Below, in pieces: positions 1 through 5,532 of a stretch of 8,378 nt of DNA. Within the stretch, counting starts at the first letter, position 1; each line of letters begins with the position of its first letter. Source of the stretch: HIMB59 sp038124765 (lineage in GTDB: Bacteria; Pseudomonadota; Alphaproteobacteria; HIMB59); assembly GCA_038124765.1 (NCBI GenBank), contig JAYPCO010000038.1, positions 1-8,378 on the forward strand, given 5' to 3'. The position numbers and the translations under genes were made by a program. The notes beneath the pieces were generated by a model. The model was not told the origin of the DNA, did not search any database, and saw only the letters and a program-made list of their open reading frames with translations.

Positions 1-564
1 TTCTTGTGCATTCACCTCATTTCCGTATTTAAAGACTCGATCAATGGCAGCTTTAGCCATAAATAATCCATCATATTTAGGCTCTTCAAGGACTTTGAGG
101 AGTCTTGTTGTAATATTGCCTCTTATGTTTAATGAATGAAAATTTGAAAAAGGTAATATTTTTTTTAAATGCTTTAAATAATAAGCTCTTCTTGGCGAGG
201 AGGTACCGATTGATAGTTTTTTTTGTTTGATGGATTTTTTTTTAATGAGCAAAACATCTCTGGGATCGTCTCTTTCAAGGCAAACAAATGATGTTTTGAT
301 TGAATTTTTGACAGGCAGATCTTTAAAGGAGTGAATGACAATATCGCATTGCTTATCAATTAAAGATTTAGATAAGGAGTTGGTAAAGATACCAAAACCA
401 TGTTTTTCCCATGCTTTTGCCGTCTTATCGGCGTCACCAATCGTTTCAGAATAAATTATTTCTACCTGACCTTTATATATCTTTTTTATTCTTTGAGCCG
501 CAAGGTGGGTTTGTACTTTTGCTAAAAAACTGGATCGAGAGAGGATTGTTATTTTTTTTGCCAT
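1..564 (-). CDS. hemC: Hydroxymethylbilane synthase (porphobilinogen deaminase), N-terminal part, cut by window edge
   Basis: Cytoplasmic enzyme that joins four porphobilinogen units into hydroxymethylbilane in heme synthesis. The frame opens with ATG at 564 on the minus strand (MAKKITILSRSSFLAK) and stays open for 188 codons to the window edge, so about 120 C-terminal residues are missing, including the cysteine that carries the dipyrromethane cofactor. Visible family motifs are the RxSxLA-type start (residues 10-15), GFGIFTNSL (57-65, standing for the usual GKGLFVKEL), HSFKDLP (78-84, with the substrate/cofactor Lys81 and Asp82), ERDDPRDV (97-104), GTSSPRR (120-126) and NIRGNITTR (146-154, with Arg148 and Arg154 binding cofactor carboxylates). 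It is Lys-rich and somewhat divergent, but all the N-terminal catalytic motifs are present. It is transcribed away from the LLM gene and hemA; hemA makes the precursor of its substrate. No Shine-Dalgarno precedes the ATG. The identification is firm. Confidence 0.95.
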   Translation of the reverse strand, partial: MAKKITILSRSSFLAKVQTHLAAQRIKKIYKGQVEIIYSETIGDADKTAKAWEKHGFGIFTNSLSKSLIDKQCDIVIHSFKDLPVKNSIKTSFVCLERDDPRDVLLIKKKSIKQKKLSIGTSSPRRAYYLKHLKKILPFSNFHSLNIRGNITTRLLKVLEEPKYDGLFMAKAAIDRVFKYGNEVNAQE

Positions 565-619
565 TAAACTAATCTTTACTTTTAACGTAAGATAATATTC
601 TAATCTTTTAGATAAAAAT
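565..619. promoter_or_regulatory. Divergent hemC / LLM oxidoreductase promoter region
   Basis: This 55-bp AT-rich gap separates two diverging genes and must hold the hemC promoter and probably that of the plus-strand genes. GATAAT at 591-596 matches the -10 consensus at five of six positions on the plus strand. TATTAT on the minus strand (597 down to 592) does the same for hemC, so the two -10 elements nearly coincide. No convincing -35 is seen for either. The 9-base direct repeat CTAATCTTT occurs at 569-577 and 600-608, on both sides of these elements and 31 bp apart (about three helical turns). That could be a paired regulator site, or chance in AT-rich DNA. Confidence 0.4.
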
Positions 620-1633
620 ATGGAAATTGGAATAGATAGTTTTGCAGGGCTAAGAGAAGGAGAAACGGATGGCTCCAAGGCGATTAATGAACTCCTAGAT
701 CGAATAACTTTTGCAGATCAAGCAGGTTTAAACGTATTTGGTATTGGAGAACATCATCGCAAAGAATTTTTAGACTCTTCCCCTTTTAATATTTTAAGTG
801 CGGCAGCGGCAAAGACAAAAAATATTCGACTTGCCAGTGCTGTGACTGTTTTAAGTGCTACGGATCCTGTAAGAACTTTTCAAAGCCTTGCCACTTTAGA
901 CCTTATCTCGAAAGGCAGAGCAGAGATGGTTGCAGGAAGAGGCTCCTTTTCAGAAGCTTTTCCCTTATTCGGATTTGATTTTAAAGATTACGATGAACTC
1001 TTTATCGAAAAATTAGATCTCTTACTCCACATTAGAGAAAATGAATTTGTTACCTGGTCGGGTAAGTTTAGACCAGCCATAAATAATTTACCTATTTATC
1101 CCAGACCTATCCAAGAACCACTTCCTATATGGCTGGGAGTAGGCGGAACACCGCAATCCTTTGCACGCGCTGGAGTAATGGGACTCCCATTAATGGTTGC
1201 TATTATTGGAGGTAATACACATAGATTTAAACCTTTAGTAGATATCTACCGAGAGGCCGGCAGGCAGGCAGGCCACCCACCGGAAAAATTAAAAGTTGGT
1301 TTGCATTCATTAGGTTTTGTTGCAAACACCATGGAAGAAGCCATTGATCTTTATTACACCGGGTATGCAAAGATGTTTACCAAAATCGGAAGAGAAAGAG
1401 GGTGGGGTCCTGTCACCCGAGAACAATTCGACCAACAAATAGGACCGCTAGGAGCTATTGTTTTGGGAAGTCCGGAACAAGTAGCAGAAAAAATTATTAG
1501 ACATAGCAAAGCACTTGGCGGTATATCCAGATTCCAGTTTCAAATGGATATAGCAGATATCACCCATCAAGAGCTCTTAAACTCTATTGAATTGATAGGC
1601 TCCAAAGTAGTTCCAGCGCTCAAAGATCAATAA
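620..1633 (+). CDS. LLM-class flavin-dependent oxidoreductase (luciferase-like monooxygenase family)
   Basis: A 337-residue cytoplasmic protein of the bacterial luciferase-like monooxygenase superfamily, a TIM-barrel fold using reduced FMN or F420. It looks like the probable-oxidoreductase subgroup named after Atu2307/SP_0267 (that placement is from memory). Diagnostic stretches are ADQAGLNVFGIGEHHRKEF (residues 32-50), the strand-and-loop IRLASAVTVLSATDPVRTFQ (69-88), GRAEMVAGRGSFSEAFPLFG (99-118, the usual flavin-phosphate loop region), PIYPRPIQEPLPIWLGVGGT (158-177) and a C-terminal GSPEQVAEKI (283-292). The length is normal for a complete gene. ATG 620 is a natural start: the protein opens on the first beta strand (MEIGIDSF), and an upstream stop lies close by. 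No Shine-Dalgarno is visible. It lies between hemC and hemA, but the substrate is unknown; nothing in the sequence ties it to tetrapyrroles beyond position. Confidence 0.88.
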   Translation: MEIGIDSFAGLREGETDGSKAINELLDRITFADQAGLNVFGIGEHHRKEFLDSSPFNILSAAAAKTKNIRLASAVTVLSATDPVRTFQSLATLDLISKGRAEMVAGRGSFSEAFPLFGFDFKDYDELFIEKLDLLLHIRENEFVTWSGKFRPAINNLPIYPRPIQEPLPIWLGVGGTPQSFARAGVMGLPLMVAIIGGNTHRFKPLVDIYREAGRQAGHPPEKLKVGLHSLGFVANTMEEAIDLYYTGYAKMFTKIGRERGWGPVTREQFDQQIGPLGAIVLGSPEQVAEKIIRHSKALGGISRFQFQMDIADITHQELLNSIELIGSKVVPALKDQ

Positions 1634-1704
1634 AATCAGACTTTTTTAATTTTATGCGTCTAAATTTCTATATAAAAGTATTTTGAAATCCCTATGGTAG
1701 GCTT

Positions 1705-2973
1705 GTGAAAAATCATAATTGGAAAACTAGTTATTTAAGCACCTTACAATCTGAGATCGATAAGATTAAAGAAGAGGGTCACTATAGAATTTTTAACAAT
1801 ATAGAACGAAAAGCAGGCCAGTACCCGAAGGCTACAAGGTATAATAATGGGCAAACAGAAGAAATAGATGTTTGGTGTTCGAATGATTACTTAGGGATGA
1901 GTCAGAATTCATTTGTCATTTCGGCAATGAAATCGGCTGTAGAGAAGCTGGGCGCTGGCAGTGGAGGCACCAGAAATATCTCCGGTACAACAAATTTTCA
2001 TATTCTTTTAGAAAAAGAAATTGCTCAATTACATCGCAAAGAAAGAGCGCTGGCTTTTAATTCAGGATATAGCGCAAACGAGTCTGCATTAAAATCAATC
2101 ATTTCTGCCTTTGATAATTGTTTGGTTTTAAGTGATGAATTAAACCATGCCTCTTTAATTGAAGGTATTCGAGCCAGTAAAAAAGAAAAAGCAATTTTTA
2201 AACATAATGATGTTAAACATCTGCGAGAAATTTTAAGAGGAGTAGAATTTTCTCGACCCAAGATTATTGTTTTAGAGTCTGTCTATTCTATGGAAGCAGA
2301 TTTCGCCCCACTAGAGGATGTTATTGAAGTAGCCCAAGAAAATGGTGCTTTAATCTATCTTGATGAAGTTCACGCAGTAGGTCTTTATGGACCCAATGCA
2401 GCAGGGGTGGCGGAGCAAAAAGGGGTGTCCGAGCACATTGATATTATCAATGGTACCTTGGCTAAAGCTTTTGGTCTAGCTGGCGGTTACATCGCATCTT
2501 CCAACACCATTATTGACTTTGTTAGAAGCTTTTCAAAAGGATTTATCTTTACAACTTCGATGTGCCCCGCTGTGGCTGCAGGTAGCTTAGAAAGCATTCA
2601 ACAGGTTCAAAAAAATCCCTCTTTGCGAAAAACTTTTTTTGAAAATGTTAATTTTGTTAAAAATGAACTAAGAAATGTGGGTATTCCTTTCTTAGACTCT
2701 GGTTCGCATATTATTCCTGTATTAATTGGCGATAGTAAATTATGTAAAGAAATTAGTGATTACTTACTCGATAATCACCAGGTATATGTTCAGCCAATTA
2801 ACTTCCCAACAGTGCCCAAAGGTACGGAAAGAATTAGAATTACTCCGACACCCTGTCACTCTTCCGAAACAACTCGAAAATTTGTGGAAGCTTTAAAAGA
2901 TGCTTGGTTCAAATTTATGCCTCAGCTTTCAAAATTTGAAAATAATTTTGTCTCCAAAACAAAAAATATATAA
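1705..2973 (+). CDS. hemA: 5-aminolevulinate synthase
   Basis: PLP-dependent cytoplasmic enzyme that condenses glycine with succinyl-CoA to 5-aminolevulinate, the first committed step of tetrapyrrole synthesis by the Shemin route of Alphaproteobacteria. The 422 residues show family motifs in order: HYRIFNNIERKAGQYPKA (26-43), VWCSNDYLGM (56-65), GAGSGGTRNISGTTNFH (83-99), SDELNHASLIEGIR (143-156), VLESVYSMEADFAPL (189-203), LDEVHAVGLYGP (219-230, Asp220 pairing with the PLP ring nitrogen), IINGTLAKAFG (247-257, Lys254 forming the Schiff base) and VQPINFPTVPKGTERIRITP (362-381). The last motif and the TRNISGTT loop favour ALAS over related oxoamine synthases (KBL, BioF). The start is GTG at 1705, since no in-frame ATG lies upstream and the N-terminus aligns with known ALAS. 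A tiny frame, ATG 1694 to TGA 1706-1708 (MVGL), ends overlapping the GTG. There is no Shine-Dalgarno. It probably pairs functionally with nearby hemC. Confidence 0.96.
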   Translation: MKNHNWKTSYLSTLQSEIDKIKEEGHYRIFNNIERKAGQYPKATRYNNGQTEEIDVWCSNDYLGMSQNSFVISAMKSAVEKLGAGSGGTRNISGTTNFHILLEKEIAQLHRKERALAFNSGYSANESALKSIISAFDNCLVLSDELNHASLIEGIRASKKEKAIFKHNDVKHLREILRGVEFSRPKIIVLESVYSMEADFAPLEDVIEVAQENGALIYLDEVHAVGLYGPNAAGVAEQKGVSEHIDIINGTLAKAFGLAGGYIASSNTIIDFVRSFSKGFIFTTSMCPAVAAGSLESIQQVQKNPSLRKTFFENVNFVKNELRNVGIPFLDSGSHIIPVLIGDSKLCKEISDYLLDNHQVYVQPINFPTVPKGTERIRITPTPCHSSETTRKFVEALKDAWFKFMPQLSKFENNFVSKTKNI

Positions 2974-2974
2974 T
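2948..2974 (+). promoter_or_regulatory. Candidate promoter for trhO, overlapping the end of hemA
   Basis: A perfect TATAAT -10 lies at 2969-2974, across the hemA stop codon. TTGTCT (2948-2953) is a four-of-six -35 at a short 15-bp spacing. Initiation would fall near 2981, about 14 bases before the trhO ATG. A second AT-rich hexamer, TATTTT at 2981-2986, lies eight bases before the ATG and is an alternative. In AT-rich DNA a TATAAT can arise by chance, so trhO may equally be read through from hemA. Confidence 0.35.
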
Positions 2975-2994
2975 AAGTAATATTTTTAATATCG

Positions 2995-3858
2995 ATGAAG
3001 GTAATAGCTTTTTATAGTTTTTTTAAAATCTCTAATCCGTTAGAAGCAGAAAGAACCATTCTGGAATTTTTTAAAGAAATTAATGTCAAAGGTACTATTT
3101 TAATCGGCTCCGAAGGGCTTAATGGCACGATTGCCGTTCCAGAAAATCAAGAAAATAACACGACTAATTTTTTAATTACACTTGGTGTTAAGGCTGAAAA
3201 TATAAAGGTCTCACAGTTTGATGGTAAAAGAGTCTTTAATCGTTTTAAAACAAAAATAAAAAAAGAAATAGTCACGTCTGATTTTAATTTAACAATCGAG
3301 GATATCCATCAAGGTAAATTTATTGAACCCCATCAATGGGATGCCTTTATTCAACAGGAAAACGTCGAAGTGATTGATACGCGTAATGACTATGAATATA
3401 AAATTGGCAAATTTAAAAAAGCCCAAAATCCAAACATTCAAAATTTTCGCCAATTTAAAAAGTACATCGAAGAAAATAAGGACACTTTAAAGAATAAAAA
3501 GGTAGCTATTTATTGCACGGGGGGAATTCGTTGTGAAAAGGCCGGCCCGTTGATGCAAAAGCATGGTATTGATACTTATCAACTCAAAGGGGGTATTTTA
3601 AAATACTTTGAAGAGACACCCGCTGAACAGTGGGATGGGGAATGTTTTGTTTTTGATTACCGCGTCTCTGTAGATAAAAGCCTTAACCCGGGTAAAAGTG
3701 AATTATGCTTTGGCTGTAATATGCCACTGACAGAAGAGGATAGAAAATCACCTTTGTATGAAGAGGGTTTTACATGCCCTGATTGCCACGATCAGTTAAC
3801 GGAAAAAAAGAAACAATCACTGACCGATAAAAGAGAGCATTGGAAAAGGATTTTATGA
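2995..3858 (+). CDS. trhO: tRNA uridine(34) hydroxylase, rhodanese-type (YceA/UPF0176 family)
   Basis: Member of the YceA/TrhO family, which in E. coli carries out oxygen-dependent 5-hydroxylation of uridine 34 in tRNA, the step leading to wobble modifications such as cmo5U. The 287 residues have the full family layout: an N-terminal acylphosphatase-like domain (MKVIAFYSFF..., with LIGSEGLNGTIAVP at 36-49), a central rhodanese domain starting near VEVIDTRNDYEYKIGKF (124-140), the active loop YCTGGIRCEKA (173-183, Cys174 as expected catalytic cysteine and Cys180 also conserved), and a C-terminal metal-type module with CFGC (238-241) and CPDC (261-264), suggesting four-cysteine zinc binding. 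LKGGILKYFEE (197-207) is another hallmark. The ATG start gives the usual first strand. It lies 21 bp after hemA, and its stop codon lies inside an 18-bp palindrome. The identity is firm; the enzymatic role is by family. Confidence 0.94.
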   Translation: MKVIAFYSFFKISNPLEAERTILEFFKEINVKGTILIGSEGLNGTIAVPENQENNTTNFLITLGVKAENIKVSQFDGKRVFNRFKTKIKKEIVTSDFNLTIEDIHQGKFIEPHQWDAFIQQENVEVIDTRNDYEYKIGKFKKAQNPNIQNFRQFKKYIEENKDTLKNKKVAIYCTGGIRCEKAGPLMQKHGIDTYQLKGGILKYFEETPAEQWDGECFVFDYRVSVDKSLNPGKSELCFGCNMPLTEEDRKSPLYEEGFTCPDCHDQLTEKKKQSLTDKREHWKRIL

Positions 3859-3870
3859 AATATTTCATAA
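3853..3870. repeat. Perfect 18-bp palindrome over the trhO stop codon
   Basis: TTATGAAATATTTCATAA reads the same on both strands with no spacer and contains the trhO TGA (3856-3858). It lies just upstream of the proposed rpmG promoter. A spacer-free dyad is a poor RNA hairpin and has no T-tract, so it does not look like an intrinsic terminator. It has the shape of a binding site for a dimeric repressor or activator. No regulator can be named. Confidence 0.45.
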
Positions 3871-3876
3871 TGAATC

Positions 3877-3904
3877 TTGACCAAATGATAAATTAGTTTA
3901 TTTT
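3877..3904 (+). promoter_or_regulatory. Candidate rpmG promoter giving a leaderless mRNA
   Basis: TTGACC (3877-3882, five of six matches to the -35 consensus) is followed after 16 bp by TATTTT (3899-3904). Six bases then lead to the A of the rpmG ATG at 3911, which is where transcription would be expected to begin. The mRNA would therefore have little or no 5' leader, in keeping with the absence of any Shine-Dalgarno before this gene. This is the best -35/-10 pair in the window. Confidence 0.5.
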
Positions 3905-3910
3905 ACGCCA

Positions 3911-4105
3911 ATGGCAAAAAAGTCGACATATCAACTAAAGCAGCTTGTTCCAGAAGAAAAACCAGAAACTGGAACTAAATATATTGTTCGCAAACCGACC
4001 AAGGGTATGAAAGTATCTGATAAACTCAGACAAAAAAAGTATGACCCGGTATTAAAGCAGCACGTTTGGTTTGTGGAAAAGAAAATGCCTCCTCATAGCA
4101 AATAA
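3911..4105 (+). CDS. rpmG: Ribosomal protein L33 (bL33), divergent and slightly long
   Basis: A 64-residue basic protein that I read as bL33, a small protein of the large ribosomal subunit. The evidence is the MAKxxT...K opening, the GTKYIVRKPTKGMKVSDKL stretch (21-39) corresponding to TGFFYVTKKNxRxxxEKL in proteobacterial L33, and above all the C-terminal block LRQKKYDPVLKQHVWFVEKK (39-58), matching the family's LRKYDPxxxKHVxFKExK. It lacks the CxxC pairs of zinc-binding L33 forms, as expected in Alphaproteobacteria. Odd points are about six extra residues (PEEKPE region, 14-19) between the first strand and the core, and a short PPHSK tail; typical length is about 55. ATG 3911 is the only sensible start and has no Shine-Dalgarno. 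It appears to be the gene's own transcription unit. A hypothetical-protein label is possible in automatic annotation. Confidence 0.82.
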   Translation: MAKKSTYQLKQLVPEEKPETGTKYIVRKPTKGMKVSDKLRQKKYDPVLKQHVWFVEKKMPPHSK

Positions 4106-4113
4106 TTTTGCTA
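4096..4113 (+). terminator. Small stem-loop at the end of rpmG (weak terminator candidate)
   Basis: TAGCAAA (4096-4102) and TTTGCTA (4107-4113) form a perfect 7-bp inverted repeat with loop TAAT, spanning the rpmG stop codon. The stem has only two G-C pairs and is followed by AAATCTTTCT rather than a clean T-run, so termination would be weak at best. The right arm overlaps the extended -10 of the next gene, so the repeat could instead be an operator there. Confidence 0.25.
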
Positions 4114-4117
4114 AAAT
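4109..4117 (+). promoter_or_regulatory. Extended -10 promoter element before the photolyase gene
   Basis: TGCTAAAAT has the form TGn plus TAAAAT, an extended -10 with one mismatch in the hexamer. Such elements can work without a good -35, and none is seen at the right distance. Six bases follow, then the A of ATC at 4124, so the predicted transcription start coincides with the proposed translation start of the photolyase, the same geometry as in rpmG. Confidence 0.4.
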
Positions 4118-4123
4118 CTTTCT

Positions 4124-5527
4124 ATCGAACATAACACACTATATTGGGTCCGCCGAGACCTTCGTTTGCAAGATAACCCTTGTCTACATTTTATTGAAAA
4201 AAATAAGTCAAAGGCTTTAATTGTTTATATCCACGATGAAATAGAGTGCAGTGCCACAGGCCAGGCAGGTCATTGGTGGTTACATAGGTCATTAAATAAA
4301 TTAGAAAAATCTTATAAGGATGAATTGCAAATTCAATTGATCATCCAAAAAGGGGATGCGGGGAGTATCCTTGCAAAACTAATTAAAAAATACAAAATTA
4401 CTCAAGTCGTCTGGAATAGACTATATTCTCCAAATTCAATTGAGCGAGACTCCAATTTAAAAAAATCTTTTAAAGATCAAGGGATTGAGGTGGAAACCTT
4501 TAATGGTCACTTATTAAATGAACCCTGGGAAGTGCAGAATAACTCTGGACAGTATTTTAAGGTTTTTACTCCTTACTGGAAAAAAGCTTGGCAAACGTAC
4601 CTAGAAAAAAAATATCTACCACTTACTATTAAAACTATAAAAAGCCTTCCTCATTCAGAAAAAAACCAAGCGAATTTTCTTCCCACTAAAAAATGGTATG
4701 AAAAATTTGAAAAAATTTGGACACCGGGAGAACAGGCGGCGCATCAACAATTGCAATCCTACATCTCTGACAATTTGAGTGTTTATAAAGAAGCGCGCGA
4801 TCGACCGGATTTAGACCAGACCTCCAAATTATCTCCCTATCTTCGTTTTGGAGAGATATCAGCACGCTCTATTATTCATGAGATACTAAAATCAAAAAAA
4901 CAAGGACCCTCGGTGATCACTTATATCTCGGAGATTGGGTGGAGAGAATTTTCTTATTCTTTATTGTACTATTCTAAAAATTTATCTCGTACCCCAATTA
5001 ATGAAAAATTTCAAAAGTTCCCCTGGAGAAAAAATGATCAGGATTTTCAATCTTGGAGAAGAGGTAAAACAGGTATTCCTTTAGTGGATGCAGCTATGAA
5101 ACAAATTTATGCACTTGGATGGATGCATAATCGACTGCGGATGGTTGTCGGTAGTTTTTTAGTCAAAAATTTATTAATTAACTGGACAGAAGGGGAGAAA
5201 TATTTTCAGGAGACATTACTTGATTATGATGAAGCAAGTAATGCGGCTGGGTGGCAATGGATTGCTGGTTGTGGTGCAGATGCGGCTCCTTATTTTCGAG
5301 TTTTTAATCCCATTTTACAATCGGAGCGTTTTGATCCTCAAGCCTCCTTTATTTTAAAATATCTACCTCAACTCCAAGTTTTTAAAAAAGCATCCTTAAT
5401 CTTTGAACCTTATTTAGAGCAAACACTTCTCAAACAACTAATCGAAAAACATTCTTATACTAAACCGATAGTCAATTTAAAAGACTCTCGCAATCGTGCC
5501 TTGCAAGCATATCAAAGAATTAAGTAA
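4124..5527 (+). CDS. phrB: Deoxyribodipyrimidine photolyase (class I CPD photolyase)
   Basis: Blue-light enzyme that reverses cyclobutane pyrimidine dimers with FADH-. The frame encodes the antenna domain start LYWVRRDLRLQDNPCL (codons from 4139), then WNRLYSP, FNGHLLNEPW and FKVFTPYW, and the FAD domain. Counting from TTG 4166, the FAD motifs are TSKLSPYLRFGEIS (219-232), EIGWREFSYSLLYY (256-269), GIPLVDAAMKQIYALGWMHN (303-322), LRMVVGSFLVKNLLINW (324-340) and AAGWQWIAGCGADAAPYFRV (360-379), ending in a typical YTKPIVNLKDSRNRAL tail. Photolyase tryptophans of the electron-transfer chain fall in GWMHN and GWQWIAG. Start problem: the first usual start codon, TTG 4166, would cut off the conserved YWVRRDLR strand. 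The frame is open back to a stop at 4112-4114, and the only near-start codon is ATC at 4124, giving about 467 residues. I give 4124; a conventional caller would give 4166. It is first in a tight block with the next genes. Confidence 0.93.
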   Translation: MEHNTLYWVRRDLRLQDNPCLHFIEKNKSKALIVYIHDEIECSATGQAGHWWLHRSLNKLEKSYKDELQIQLIIQKGDAGSILAKLIKKYKITQVVWNRLYSPNSIERDSNLKKSFKDQGIEVETFNGHLLNEPWEVQNNSGQYFKVFTPYWKKAWQTYLEKKYLPLTIKTIKSLPHSEKNQANFLPTKKWYEKFEKIWTPGEQAAHQQLQSYISDNLSVYKEARDRPDLDQTSKLSPYLRFGEISARSIIHEILKSKKQGPSVITYISEIGWREFSYSLLYYSKNLSRTPINEKFQKFPWRKNDQDFQSWRRGKTGIPLVDAAMKQIYALGWMHNRLRMVVGSFLVKNLLINWTEGEKYFQETLLDYDEASNAAGWQWIAGCGADAAPYFRVFNPILQSERFDPQASFILKYLPQLQVFKKASLIFEPYLEQTLLKQLIEKHSYTKPIVNLKDSRNRALQAYQRIK

Positions 5528-5532
5528 GCCAT

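Noticed and set aside
174..359. Minus-strand open frame of 61 codons
   Set aside because: It lies wholly inside hemC on the same strand in another frame; the hemC frame carries all the family motifs.
1638..1661. Possible AGAC...GTCT stem after the LLM gene as a terminator
   Set aside because: Only four base pairs around a 16-base loop with no T-run after it; too weak to support a terminator.
2025..2261. Minus-strand open frame of 78 codons opposite hemA
   Set aside because: It is antisense to a clearly coding, well-conserved part of hemA (PLP-enzyme motifs), and its product has no recognisable features.
4124..4168. A frameshift explaining the missing photolyase start
   Set aside because: The photolyase frame is continuous from 4115 through the conserved motif into the body of the gene; no upstream ATG in another frame adds family-like sequence, so a rare start codon or point change fits better than an indel.
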